A stretch of 10,282 bases of DNA from Bacteroidota bacterium (GCA_023436685.1 JAEZIL010000343.1:1-10282); one strand, 5' to 3'; positions 1 to 7,740 are shown, counted from the stretch's first letter. Numbers and translations are program-made. Notes: generated by a model not told the origin, from the letters alone.

Positions 1-1214
1 ACCTAACATATCTGGATACTATCATCCGCCCCGACACTACTAATCCGAATGATACACTACTGAGTGATACCAAACTGGACAATATTGAAAGCCAATTTGC
101 ATATAACTCTCTAAGGAAAAAAGTTAACCAAGACTTTGCGCAAACTGCAGAAGCAGGATTTACCACACTTGAAAATCACCCACGCCCTGATTGGTTTATA
201 GACCGAAGTATACTGTCGGTTTATAATGCTGACAGATGCGTAAAAGTAGGTGGTAAAATTAATTTCTGGTATAATAAGGATATAGGCATATACATAGAGG
301 ATGGTAGCTTGACATCCATGGCTAAAGCCAAGGCCTTGCCTGCTGGTCTTACTCTGAACCAAGTGTGCTCTCGTATGAGGTTTATTACAGGCATAAAAGT
401 TTATGATATGACAAGATTTCCAGCAACGTACGATGTAACTAATTACTTTAAAATAAACGCTGATACAAACTGGAGAACAGATTTTACAGTACTTCCCCGT
501 GTGGATTGTAATAATAATAACAGAACATTTTCACTTGCAGGTATAGGTATTGAAGCACAAGGCGTTAACGCATTTGATCTTATTGTAGGCATTCGTAACA
601 AACTTGATATACAAGTAGAATGGGGCGACGGAAATACAGATTATTATCCTAGTCAAGTTGCTGTAAATTCTGGCGGATCAATTGAATGGCCAATGTTGTA
701 CAATGCACATACATATGCTAATCCTGGTACTTATCTGATTAAAATAAAAGTGAGAATGTCGTATCATACAGTTTGGGTTGCCGAAGCTCAGAGTACGCAT
801 GAAATAGATCCATACATGTGCGGCTCATGGGGACGAAAATGGAGCGGACAGTATGCGGGATATTACAGTGATGTAGCTGTGGAAGGCGAAATTGAAACAT
901 TCCAGAGCTTTTGGAACCAGGTAACTTTTTGCGCTACATCCAGAGGGTATAAATTTCAAAACTCTAAATACAAACACAAGAAAGTAGATCGGCTTGTGGT
1001 ACAAATGCACTTCAATCTATACAGTGATTGTTCAAGCTCTGGCACTTATATGTCGGGAGCAGAATGGCCATATAATGATAAAACAACCTGTACAAGTGTG
1101 AGGTGCGGAAAAAGCATTTTGGTTGGATACGACATAGCAGTATCAAATCATAGAGCTTATAAGGGGTCAAACGATTGGGCCAATCTTGATATGAATATGA
1201 AACGTTGTGAATAA
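1..1214 (+). CDS. Large Cys-containing protein with PKD-like motif, 5' end outside window
   Basis: The frame is open from the first bases (first complete codon at 3) to TAA at 1212-1214, so 403 residues of a longer protein are visible. A TTG at 309 and an ATG at 318 are internal codons, because the frame continues upstream without a stop. A PKD-like signature is visible: WGDG at 621-632, and H-T-Y followed by N-P-G-T-Y at 708-734. PKD domains are Ig-like beta-sandwiches found on extracellular proteins. Nine Cys occur in the visible part (residues about 79, 122, 169, 273, 310, 343, 363, 368, 402), consistent with disulfides outside the cytoplasm. No C-terminal type IX sorting domain is evident. 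The stop lies 8 bp before a beta-barrel gene, so the two are probably co-transcribed. Arg is mostly AGA/AGG and the DNA is AT-rich, unlike later genes. I do not recognise the family. Exported location is inference, since the N-terminus is missing. Confidence 0.75.
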   Translation, partial: LTYLDTIIRPDTTNPNDTLLSDTKLDNIESQFAYNSLRKKVNQDFAQTAEAGFTTLENHPRPDWFIDRSILSVYNADRCVKVGGKINFWYNKDIGIYIEDGSLTSMAKAKALPAGLTLNQVCSRMRFITGIKVYDMTRFPATYDVTNYFKINADTNWRTDFTVLPRVDCNNNNRTFSLAGIGIEAQGVNAFDLIVGIRNKLDIQVEWGDGNTDYYPSQVAVNSGGSIEWPMLYNAHTYANPGTYLIKIKVRMSYHTVWVAEAQSTHEIDPYMCGSWGRKWSGQYAGYYSDVAVEGEIETFQSFWNQVTFCATSRGYKFQNSKYKHKKVDRLVVQMHFNLYSDCSSSGTYMSGAEWPYNDKTTCTSVRCGKSILVGYDIAVSNHRAYKGSNDWANLDMNMKRCE

Positions 1215-1222
1215 ATTTGCGC

Positions 1223-1993
1223 ATGAAAATTATTCTTAAAACATTGGCACTATTATTTATGGTGCCAATGTTCTCTAACGCGCAAGGGCAGAACGAGCTA
1301 TCTGTATCTCTAAATAACGGGGTCTTATTCAATAAAGCTGGGCTTGAAGTTCAACAGGGCGGAAACGCTATTACTAATGTAAAAAACACCTTTACCCAAA
1401 GCCTGACATTTAACTATACGCGTATCACTAAAAGCGGGTTTCTTTATACAGGCGGTTTGGGTGCAGGTTATGAAATTTATAGCGCGCAAGCCGAGTATCC
1501 TTTCACCGATTTTGGATTTAAGATTCCTCAACCAGCAAGTGATACTTATCAGTTTAAGGCTACTATCCCAAATTTCCAGGTAAATGTAGGCATAGGTTAT
1601 AGACTAAAAGGGAAGTGGCAACCTGAAGTAAGGATAATAGAACGTCTCATGATGCCAGTGAAACATGCACCCCTAATTAGAGAAGCATGGGAAGAAGGGT
1701 TTACCGGCCAGCCTTCCCAAACTTTTTATATGTATGGGGCATACGGCAAAGGATCGTCAGGGATGAAAGGGGTGCTGCTGACAGCATTCGCAATAGGAGG
1801 AAGAGTGCCTGGCAATATGGGGCTCTTAAGCGGATTAGATTTAGGCTTAATGGTGCAGACCAACCTTTTCGTAAAGAGTTATACCAGCAACTTCCGTGCA
1901 TACTACAGGGACTACTCATCAACTGTCCGTTCGATAGAAGAGTTTAGAGGCACCCACACTTCACTGACTTTAACATTAGGATATAGTTTTTAA
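1223..1993 (+). CDS. Outer-membrane beta-barrel-like protein
   Basis: 256 residues. The start is the ATG at 1223 rather than the in-frame TTG at 1217, because the ATG gives a clean signal peptide: MK, a hydrophobic stretch to about residue 17, then S-N-A with predicted cleavage after Ala20. The mature part alternates polar and hydrophobic residues in short strands with Gly and aromatic girdle residues (for example G-G-L-G-A-G-Y, V-N-V-G-I-G-Y, L-T-L-T-L-G-Y-S-F). It ends in Phe, the usual last residue for BAM-dependent barrels. The length suits about 8-12 strands. No PorP/SprF or SusC/D signature was seen, so the substrate and role are unknown. It lies 8 bp after the PKD-motif gene, which suggests the two products work together at the cell surface (inference). 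A hairpin terminator follows 31 bp after the stop. Confidence 0.8.
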   Translation: MKIILKTLALLFMVPMFSNAQGQNELSVSLNNGVLFNKAGLEVQQGGNAITNVKNTFTQSLTFNYTRITKSGFLYTGGLGAGYEIYSAQAEYPFTDFGFKIPQPASDTYQFKATIPNFQVNVGIGYRLKGKWQPEVRIIERLMMPVKHAPLIREAWEEGFTGQPSQTFYMYGAYGKGSSGMKGVLLTAFAIGGRVPGNMGLLSGLDLGLMVQTNLFVKSYTSNFRAYYRDYSSTVRSIEEFRGTHTSLTLTLGYSF

Positions 1994-2024
1994 TAAATTA
2001 TAATAGCAATAATTATACATAACA

Positions 2025-2046
2025 AAAGCAGCCATACGGCTGCTTT
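2025..2046. terminator. Bidirectional hairpin terminator
   Basis: A 9-bp perfect stem, AAAGCAGCC (2025-2033) with GGCTGCTTT (2038-2046), closes a 4-nt loop. It lies between the convergent barrel gene (stop 1993) and the small membrane protein gene (stop 2076). T-rich sequence on both sides lets it serve both strands. Confidence 0.75.
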
Positions 2047-2075
2047 ATTTGCTTCATGGTGTTAGGTAAATATTT

Positions 2076-2333
2076 TTATTCAGGCTGATCATCTTCCTGA
2101 TCGTGGCCTTCTACTTTTACCAGTTTGTTATACAGGCCCAGCAACAAAAAAGGTGCAGCCCATTGTCCTACAAATAGTGCTGTATGCTTGTGGCCAAAGC
2201 ATTTTAACGTAGCAGACACTGCCATAGAGGTAAGCGCTGCTGTTAAGAAAAATCCTGATGGTACTTTACTGGTTTGGCTTTCAATAGCCTTGGTTACCCT
2301 TCCTTCTGTTCTGTCGTTTTGCAATGTCTTCAT
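2076..2333 (-). CDS. Small two-helix membrane protein, unknown function
   Basis: 85 residues. The N-terminal 25 residues are polar. Two hydrophobic segments at about residues 27-44 and 52-68 are separated by a short loop K-C-F-G-H-K-H. The tail is acidic (H-D-Q-E-D-D-Q-P-E). The expected topology is a helical hairpin in the inner membrane with both ends on the same side. From memory, similar short proteins occur in Chitinophagaceae-type genomes, but I cannot name a family or function. The ATG at 2331-2333 is supported by a well-formed promoter just upstream (2362-2391), giving a leader of about 20 nt. It is transcribed alone, divergently from the SDR gene, and shares the terminator at 2025-2046 with the barrel gene. 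Confidence 0.72.
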   Translation of the reverse strand: MKTLQNDRTEGRVTKAIESQTSKVPSGFFLTAALTSMAVSATLKCFGHKHTALFVGQWAAPFLLLGLYNKLVKVEGHDQEDDQPE

Positions 2334-2361
2334 GGCTAATATTTTTTACTACCCTTGTTAA

Positions 2362-2391
2362 CAAAACTATGCCAGTTGCCGATGCCACCAA
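2362..2391 (-). promoter_or_regulatory. Bacteroidota-type promoter for the small membrane protein gene
   Basis: On the minus strand a TTG (2391-2389) is followed by 19 nt and then TAGTTTTG (2369-2362), an exact match to the -7 consensus TAnnTTTG of the Bacteroidota primary sigma factor. Transcription would start near 2356, about 22 nt before the ATG at 2333. Confidence 0.6.
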
Positions 2392-2511
2392 CATTCAAAA
2401 CAAACACTTAACACTATGATATTATGGTATAGAAAACAAATATTATAATTGGCAACAGTGCACAATATATTTACACCGCACAAGTAGTGCAGCATATAAC
2501 AAACAGTGAAC

Positions 2512-3270
2512 ATGGCAAACAAAATAGCATTGATAACAGGCGGTAGCCGCGGCCTGGGCAGGAACGCAGCTATCAATATGGCAAAGAAAGGTATTGACGT
2601 AGTGATCACCTATCATAGCCGTAAAGATGAAGCAGACAAAGCAGTGGCAGAAATTGCAAGTATGGGCGGCAAAGCTGCAGCGCTGCAACTGGACACCAGC
2701 GATATAAAAAGCTTCGATGCTTTCTTTGAGCAGCTGCGCAATACTTTGCAGCAAACATTTGGCACACCTCATTTCGATTGCCTGGTGAACAATGCAGGCA
2801 CGGGCATGTATGTTCCATTTACCGATGTTACTGAAGAACAATTTGACAATATGTTGAACATACATTTCAAGGGCGTGTTCTTCTTTACGCAAAAGGCACT
2901 GAAGCTGATGAACGATGGTGGCCGTATTGTTAACCTCAGCAGCGGCCTTGCACGGTTCAGCTACCCGGGCTCGGCTACTTATGCCTCTATGAAAGGCGCT
3001 ATAGAAGTATTTACACGCTACCTGGCCAAAGAACTGGGCCCGCGTGGCATTGCAGCCAATGTAGTGGCTCCCGGCGCTATACAAACCGACTTTGGCGGCG
3101 GACGTGTACGCGATAATGCAGAGGTAAACAAATCAATATCAGATGCTACACCCCTGGGGCGCCCGGGCCTGCCCGATGATATTGGCGGCGTAGTTGCCTT
3201 CTTGTGTACGGAAGAAGCCCGCTGGATAAACGCACAACGTATAGAAGTAAGTGGCGGCATACACTGCTAA
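2512..3270 (+). CDS. SDR family NAD(P)-dependent oxidoreductase
   Basis: 252 residues, typical of classical short-chain dehydrogenases/reductases. The cofactor motif TGGSRGLG is at residues 9-16, and Ser36-Arg37 after the second strand suggests NADP(H) preference (inference). NNAG is at 93-96. The catalytic tetrad is Asn116, Ser144, Tyr157 and Lys161 (Y-A-S-M-K), and the P-G motif is near 187-188. The C-terminus ends V-S-G-G-I-H-C, close to the usual G-G end. It is a soluble cytoplasmic enzyme that reduces a carbonyl or oxidises an alcohol. The substrate cannot be read from sequence; FabG-like and sugar or secondary-alcohol SDRs are alternatives, and no lipid or polyketide genes adjoin. ATG 2512 is preferred to the in-frame GTG at 2506 because the beta-strand of the Rossmann fold begins within a few residues. 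It appears monocistronic. Confidence 0.93.
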   Translation: MANKIALITGGSRGLGRNAAINMAKKGIDVVITYHSRKDEADKAVAEIASMGGKAAALQLDTSDIKSFDAFFEQLRNTLQQTFGTPHFDCLVNNAGTGMYVPFTDVTEEQFDNMLNIHFKGVFFFTQKALKLMNDGGRIVNLSSGLARFSYPGSATYASMKGAIEVFTRYLAKELGPRGIAANVVAPGAIQTDFGGGRVRDNAEVNKSISDATPLGRPGLPDDIGGVVAFLCTEEARWINAQRIEVSGGIHC

Positions 3271-3289
3271 ACCAATAGCTTACAGCAAT

Positions 3290-3317
3290 AAAAAGCGCCT
3301 CATTAAAGGCGCTTTTT
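3290..3317. terminator. Strong bidirectional terminator
   Basis: An 11-bp perfect stem, AAAAAGCGCCT (3290-3300) with AGGCGCTTTTT (3307-3317), closes a 6-nt loop. The A/T arms supply a U-tract on either strand. It separates the convergent SDR gene (stop 3270) and histidine kinase gene (last base 3335). Confidence 0.85.
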
Positions 3318-3334
3318 ATGCTATTCATATACTA

Positions 3335-5104
3335 TTATACAAATAGCCGTGGCAGCGATATTACCACCATAGTGCCTTCGCCAGTTGCACTTTCTATTTC
3401 CACTGTTCCGTTATTATCGCGTATACTGCTCATTACCAGCGACAGGCCAAGCCCAGTGCCTTTCTCGCCATTGGTACCTATATTAGATACCGACCTGCCT
3501 TCCTGCAAAATAGCCTTAATATCTTCTGCAGCCATACCTATACCGTTATCGGCTACGCTAATCATTTCAACACCGCCCTTACTAGCTACCGATATGTGTA
3601 CTTTACCACCCTGCGGCGTAAACTTAATGGCATTGGTAAGCACATTGCGCAGGGCAACAAATACCTGGTTGGGGTCGGCATATACATAGTGGTTGCCCGT
3701 TATGCTCACTTCTATATCAATATGTTTTTGACTGGCATTATTGCTGTACAAATTGGTAAGCGTGTTAATGATCTTGCGCAGGTCTACTTTATCGGGTTTG
3801 CGCTCCAGCCCCTGCATTTGGCTTAGTGCCCATTGCAAAATATTATCCAGTGTTTCGCTTACAAAATTCAGGTTCTCTTTTGCTTCCTCAATATAGGTAT
3901 CAAACTCTTCCCTGGTTATCTGCCCGTCGCCTGCCATATCCAGCAAGGCGCGTATACCTGCCACCGGCGACCGCAGATCGTGCGCAACAATAGCAAAAAG
4001 CTTATCCTTTGTACGGTTAGTAGCTTCCAACTGCTGCTGGTACAATACCTTCTCATGTATATCTATAATAGAACCTGCCATACGCACAGGCTTGCCATAT
4101 ATATCTCTCGATGCCTGGCCCGCCGCTTCAAACCATTTGTATTTACCATTCTTCAGGCGCATGCGTATGTTCAGGCTATAGGGGACATCATGTTTCAAAT
4201 GTGCATCCAGCGCATCTTTTACCCTCTGTACATCATCGGGGTGCAGCAGTGTATTAATAAAGGTGCTGAAACTTGGCACTACCTGGTGTGGCTCGTAGCC
4301 CAGTAGCGAACAAAATTTGGGCGACCACTCTTCCTCACCTGTAGCTATATCCCAGCTCCATATACCGGCATTAATTCCGTTCAGGGTTAGCAATTCGTTA
4401 TTGTGCATTTTCTCCAGCAATGTATTCTGCCCTGCCAGTTTATCGTTCTGGTACGCTATCTTCTCGCTCTGCTTTACTATTTGCTGTGTCTGGTCTTTCA
4501 CCTTACGGTAGGCCACAAGCAACTTGCGGTGGTAGGGCACTACTATTAAAAATATTTCGCCCACAAGAAATATACCCGATAATATTATCGACCATATCTC
4601 TGCCCTGTTATCTTCATTAATAAGCACTTCTGTCTCCAGCTCCATTTGCTGCATTACCTTATCCATAGCCGGCCTGTATTGTGCCTGCAATTGCACTATT
4701 TTATCTACAGTGCTGCTATCGCCTGCATTTACGGCTATAGCTGCCAGTTGTGTAAAAAGCTGTTTTTGTACAGGGTCTAATTTTATCAGCATTTTCTTAA
4801 CAGAAGAATTGTCAACAAGCGAGGCATTTAACTGTCCGCTACCTTCCAACAGCTCTTCATGCGCGTTGTTCCACAACATTAGTTCATCTCTGAATCCTTT
4901 GTATTCTTTCCCCTGCTGCATTAAGATAGAAGCCGTAACCAGGCGCTGGCTGAGGCTACGCTGATTGCCTGCCATGTTGATAGTTTGCGCAATATGCCTA
5001 TGGCTAATATTTTCCCTCCTTATCAATCTTGCATTTATATATACAATTGCTGCTATCGTAAATATTACTACCAGGTATGGCCATATATACTTCCACCGTA
5101 TCAT
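3335..5104 (-). CDS. Membrane sensor histidine kinase (PilJ/NarX-like sensor, PAS, HisKA, HATPase)
   Basis: 589 residues. TM1 lies at about 8-24. A periplasmic helical sensor follows to about 169; its I-N-M-A-G-N-Q-R-S-L-S-Q-R-L at 42-55 matches the P-box style of type IV pilus MCP (PilJ) N-termini and NarX-like nitrate sensors. TM2 is at about 170-190, then a polar probable coiled coil at 195-235. A PAS/PAC domain spans about 240-355 (G-I-W-S-W-D, L-G-Y-E, H-P-D-D, then W-F-E). The H-box is F-A-I-V-A-H-D-L-R-S-P with phospho-acceptor His375. The N-box has N487/N491, the G1 box is D-N-G-I-G at 519-523, and the G2 box is G-T-G-L-G at 549-553. All catalytic motifs are intact. No receiver domain or response regulator gene is in the window, so the partner is encoded elsewhere. 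The ligand is unknown. A GGAGG sequence lies 12 nt before the ATG at 5104, rather far for a standard ribosome site. Confidence 0.93.
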   Translation of the reverse strand: MIRWKYIWPYLVVIFTIAAIVYINARLIRRENISHRHIAQTINMAGNQRSLSQRLVTASILMQQGKEYKGFRDELMLWNNAHEELLEGSGQLNASLVDNSSVKKMLIKLDPVQKQLFTQLAAIAVNAGDSSTVDKIVQLQAQYRPAMDKVMQQMELETEVLINEDNRAEIWSIILSGIFLVGEIFLIVVPYHRKLLVAYRKVKDQTQQIVKQSEKIAYQNDKLAGQNTLLEKMHNNELLTLNGINAGIWSWDIATGEEEWSPKFCSLLGYEPHQVVPSFSTFINTLLHPDDVQRVKDALDAHLKHDVPYSLNIRMRLKNGKYKWFEAAGQASRDIYGKPVRMAGSIIDIHEKVLYQQQLEATNRTKDKLFAIVAHDLRSPVAGIRALLDMAGDGQITREEFDTYIEEAKENLNFVSETLDNILQWALSQMQGLERKPDKVDLRKIINTLTNLYSNNASQKHIDIEVSITGNHYVYADPNQVFVALRNVLTNAIKFTPQGGKVHISVASKGGVEMISVADNGIGMAAEDIKAILQEGRSVSNIGTNGEKGTGLGLSLVMSSIRDNNGTVEIESATGEGTMVVISLPRLFV

Positions 5105-5186
5105 GGCGGAAAATTACCTCCATTCGCAGGCTATTGAGAGATGACATCCGTCACTTAAATGCGTTATAAAGATGCCACAAAAAAGA

Positions 5187-5208
5187 AAGGAAGCCCGGTG
5201 GCTTCCTT
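5187..5208 (-). terminator. Rho-independent terminator of the lipoprotein gene
   Basis: The stem AAGGAAGCC (5187-5195) with GGCTTCCTT (5200-5208) has 9 bp and a 4-nt loop. On the minus strand it is followed by a T-rich run (TTTCTTTTTTG after the stem). It lies 25 bp past the lipoprotein stop and upstream of the kinase gene, so these two same-strand genes are separate transcription units. Confidence 0.75.
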
Positions 5209-5232
5209 GTTTATATTTTTATCAAATTATTT

Positions 5233-6012
5233 TTATTTCTGCTTCACCATAAGAAATTGCATTTCTGAATTAGGCACAGTTGCCAATACCGAATCCAGGC
5301 TGTTGCTGGCATAATCGGGGGCTGCACCGTAAGGCGAACGGCCTGTAAGCATATAACCTATATTGGCACCACTCCTGTCGTACAGCTCTATATACCCTAC
5401 CGATGCGTTGTGCACCTTAAAGGTTACGTTCTCTTCCTGCATTGTTCCGTCGGGCATTTTAAACTGGTGAGTAGCTGTAAAATCTTTTCTTACCAATATG
5501 GTATGGTAACGTTCTGCATTAGGCAGCAGGTTCCATACCGATTCAAAACCCGTACTGTTGCTATACTGAAAGGCATCTACAGCTAGCCATGTAGTTGACG
5601 TACCGCTACCATTCAGAAAAGCATTTTTAGCTGCACTCTTCGTACCATCGGAAGTATAATATACACGTGCACCGGCCCTTGGTGTAAACGCAACTGATGT
5701 AACACCGTTGGCATACTCATCGTTGAACCAGTTGTTCAAAGTATGGTCTTCGTTATACCAGTCTATATAATATGTTTTTCCTTCAGCAAGTGTGCTGGAA
5801 GGCAGCAGCAATTTATCGTTAGGTGCAATTACTTTACGCAGTACCGGTGCTTCGCCCTTCATATAGTCGGCCATGCTGCCATATACATCAAAGGTTACTT
5901 CCTGTGGTGCACGGTTCACAAAGTTCAATTCTTCCTGTTCGTCTTTTTTGCAACTGCTGAAGCTGAATACAGCCATTGCAGACACAACCGATAGGTGGAG
6001 TAGTTTTCGCAT
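5233..6012 (-). CDS. Lipoprotein of unknown function, probably surface-exposed
   Basis: 259 residues. The signal peptide is M-R-K-L-L, then a hydrophobic core, then a lipobox ending F-S-S-C with Cys21 as lipidation site. The mature end reads C-K-K-D-E-Q-E-E. Lys and acidic residues right after the Cys resemble the lipoprotein export signal that sends lipoproteins to the cell surface in Bacteroidota (known for Capnocytophaga and Bacteroides, so inference here). The rest looks beta-rich, with no catalytic motif I recognise. The first part (residues about 30-110) resembles an Ig-like DUF4397-style fold in pattern only (V-T-F-D-V-Y, P-N-D-K-L-L-L-P, then G-K-T-Y-Y-I-D-W-Y). It is monocistronic with its own terminator and divergent from the chromate-type transporter gene across 128 bp. 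No functional link to either neighbour is evident. Confidence 0.85.
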   Translation of the reverse strand: MRKLLHLSVVSAMAVFSFSSCKKDEQEELNFVNRAPQEVTFDVYGSMADYMKGEAPVLRKVIAPNDKLLLPSSTLAEGKTYYIDWYNEDHTLNNWFNDEYANGVTSVAFTPRAGARVYYTSDGTKSAAKNAFLNGSGTSTTWLAVDAFQYSNSTGFESVWNLLPNAERYHTILVRKDFTATHQFKMPDGTMQEENVTFKVHNASVGYIELYDRSGANIGYMLTGRSPYGAAPDYASNSLDSVLATVPNSEMQFLMVKQK

Positions 6013-6084
6013 CTTAGCAAATTAACAAGTAATGCTCAAAAAGTAAAGTTCATTAACATACCTAAGACGTTTGGCGGTATCTTA

Positions 6085-6111
6085 TTGGCTGAGCCTATTT
6101 TGTATAATTTG
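6085..6111 (+). promoter_or_regulatory. Possible promoter of the CHR transporter gene
   Basis: A TTG at 6085-6087 precedes TATAATTTG (6103-6111), one base off the TAnnTTTG spacing. The spacer of 15-16 nt is shorter than the 19 nt seen elsewhere in this window. It lies about 30 nt before the ATG at 6141. This is a weak candidate. Confidence 0.35.
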
Positions 6112-6140
6112 CACACCGGTCAAAAAAAAGAGTAGTTGTA

Positions 6141-7247
6141 ATGGCTATAGCACAACAGCGTATCAAGGAGGTAGCAAAAGTATTTGCAAAGCTTGGCTGT
6201 ATAGGCTTTGGCGGCCCTGCGGTACATATTGCCATGATGCAAAAAGAGGTAGTAGAAAAGCGCGGATGGATGAGCCATGAGCATTTTCTTGACCTGATGG
6301 GCGCTACAAACCTTATACCCGGCCCCAACTCTACCGAGATGACCATGCACTGCGGCCATGAGCGGGCGGGCTGGAAGGGGCTGGTAGTGGCCGGTATATG
6401 CTTTATTGCACCGGCTGTAGTTATTTCATCTTTATTTGCATGGGCCTATGCCCAATACGGTTCGTTGCCACAGGTAGCACCCTTTTTATACGGTATCAAA
6501 CCTGCAATCATAGTTGTTATCATATCGGCCATGGTAAGCCTGGGCAAGAAAGCAATAAAAACCCAATGGCTGGCAATTATAGGTTTTGCTTGTGTAGTAG
6601 CTGCCCTTGCAGGTATCAATGAAATAGCCGTTCTGTTTGGTGCGGGGTTTACAGGTATTGCGCGGCAGGCAATAGCTAAAAACAGGAACACAGTAAACAG
6701 TCTGATACCACTGGGCATTCTACCGGTCTCCTACACATCGGTCTTCTTTACATTTCTTAAAATAGGTGCCATATTATATGGCAGTGGTTATTTACTTTTT
6801 GCTTTTCTGGATGCTGAACTGGTAAGCACAGGCGTAATTACCCGCAAGCAATTGATAGATGCTGTGGCCGTAGGGCAGTTTACGCCCGGGCCGGTATTTT
6901 CGGCAGCTACGTTTATAGGATGGCAAATAAGTGGCTGGCAAGGCGCGCTGGCAGCAACAGTTGGCATATTCCTTCCATCATTCCTGTTTGTGGCTTTGCT
7001 CAACCCATTGATACCGGTATTGAAAAGGTCAAAGATCATGACGGCCTTTCTCGACGCGGTCAATGTAGCCTCTGTAGCTATAATCCTGGTTATTTGCTAC
7101 GATATGGCACGAGATTCGGTACAGGATTGGCGCACCATGACAATAGCCCTGGCAAGCCTTGCCGTTACATTTTACTTTAAAAACCTCAATACCGCATTCA
7201 TAGTAGCAGGGGGCGCAGTGGCGGGCTATCTTTTGTTTTTGTTATAA
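6141..7247 (+). CDS. chrA: Chromate (CHR family) transporter, two-domain form
   Basis: 368 residues, almost entirely hydrophobic, matching the long-chain bidomain CHR proteins. The N-terminal half has the hallmark F-G-G-P-A at 23-27, R-G-W-M at 41-44, and N-L-I-P-G-P-N-S at 57-64. The C-terminal half repeats the pattern in degenerate form: F-L-K-I-G-A-I-L-Y-G-S-G at 205-216 and V-G-Q-F-T-P-G-P at 244-251. About ten membrane helices are expected in the inner membrane. Characterised ChrA proteins export chromate by proton-coupled antiport and give resistance. Many CHR paralogues are untested, so chromate specificity here is by family only. No chrB-type regulator or metal-resistance genes adjoin it. 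ATG 6141 is chosen because the family's amphipathic first helix begins directly after it. Confidence 0.9.
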   Translation: MAIAQQRIKEVAKVFAKLGCIGFGGPAVHIAMMQKEVVEKRGWMSHEHFLDLMGATNLIPGPNSTEMTMHCGHERAGWKGLVVAGICFIAPAVVISSLFAWAYAQYGSLPQVAPFLYGIKPAIIVVIISAMVSLGKKAIKTQWLAIIGFACVVAALAGINEIAVLFGAGFTGIARQAIAKNRNTVNSLIPLGILPVSYTSVFFTFLKIGAILYGSGYLLFAFLDAELVSTGVITRKQLIDAVAVGQFTPGPVFSAATFIGWQISGWQGALAATVGIFLPSFLFVALLNPLIPVLKRSKIMTAFLDAVNVASVAIILVICYDMARDSVQDWRTMTIALASLAVTFYFKNLNTAFIVAGGAVAGYLLFLL

Positions 7248-7254
7248 AACAAAA

Positions 7255-7275
7255 AAGCCACCGTAACGGTGGCTT
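7255..7275 (-). terminator. Terminator of the RNA-binding protein operon
   Basis: The stem AAGCCACCG (7255-7263) with CGGTGGCTT (7267-7275) has 9 bp and a 3-nt loop. On the minus strand the stem is followed by a T-run (TTTTGTTTT), ideal for the cold-shock gene stopping at 7297. On the plus strand the tail is poor in T, so it is a weaker stop for the convergent chrA transcript. Confidence 0.8.
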
Positions 7276-7296
7276 ATGTATGTGCAATGGATAGTT

Positions 7297-7740
7297 TTAT
7301 GCTTTCTTCACCTTTATGGCCGATAAGCCGCGTGGTGTACGTTCTGTTTCAAAGGTCACCATATCACGCTCCTTTACAGGTGTTAGCAGGTTGTTTACGT
7401 GCATGAAGACGTTTTCTTTGCTCTTCATGTCGGTAATGAAACCATAACCTTTACTCTCATTCATGTAGGTAATTAAACCCTTACGTTCTACTACCAATTC
7501 TTCTTCACTGCGCGGGCGCGATACATCCAGCGATATTTCAGAAGCCACTATCTCTTTGCGGTTCTGTTTATCAGGTGGCGTATCGGTAAAGTTGCCGTTC
7601 TCATCCAGGTACACAATCATGTCCTCCAGGCTTTTACCCTTGTTGTTGTTGTCTTTACGCTCGGCCATCTTTTGGGCCTTGTCTTGCTTCGCTTTTGCTT
7701 TCTTCTTTTGCTTTTCTTTTTTTGCTGCGGTTTCCCCCAT
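7297..7740 (-). CDS. Cold-shock domain protein with Lys-rich N-terminal extension
   Basis: 147 residues. Residues 1-37 are strongly basic and low-complexity (K-K-E-K-Q-K-K-K-A-K-A-K), probably a disordered nucleic-acid-binding arm. Residues 38-85 form an acidic linker. A cold-shock OB-fold domain occupies about 86-147, with RNP1-like K-G-Y-G-F-I at 97-102 and RNP2-like V-F-M-H-V-N at 111-116, the aromatic platform that stacks on single-stranded RNA or DNA. Classical CspA proteins are about 70 residues, so this is an extended form. A role as RNA chaperone or translation modulator follows from the family. It is last in the minus-strand RNA-binding cluster, 40 bp after the third RRM gene, and is followed by a strong terminator. 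Confidence 0.9.
   Translation of the reverse strand: MGETAAKKEKQKKKAKAKQDKAQKMAERKDNNNKGKSLEDMIVYLDENGNFTDTPPDKQNRKEIVASEISLDVSRPRSEEELVVERKGLITYMNESKGYGFITDMKSKENVFMHVNNLLTPVKERDMVTFETERTPRGLSAIKVKKA

Noticed and set aside
309..318. TTG (309) or ATG (318) as start of the PKD-motif gene
   Set aside because: The frame is open back to the window edge with protein-like sequence, so these are internal codons.
1223..1993. Barrel protein as type IX secretion PorP/SprF
   Set aside because: No PorP/SprF signature was seen and no PKD-CTD secretion partner with a C-terminal sorting domain is visible; generic barrel is the safer call.
2443..3084. Long minus-strand ORF (213 codons) opposite the SDR gene
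   Set aside because: It is Cys/His/Ala-rich with no domain pattern, and the plus strand holds a complete SDR with all catalytic motifs; it is a shadow frame.
3833..4306. Plus-strand ORF of 157 codons inside the histidine kinase
   Set aside because: It lies antisense to the PAS and kinase core, has an implausible composition and no start signals.
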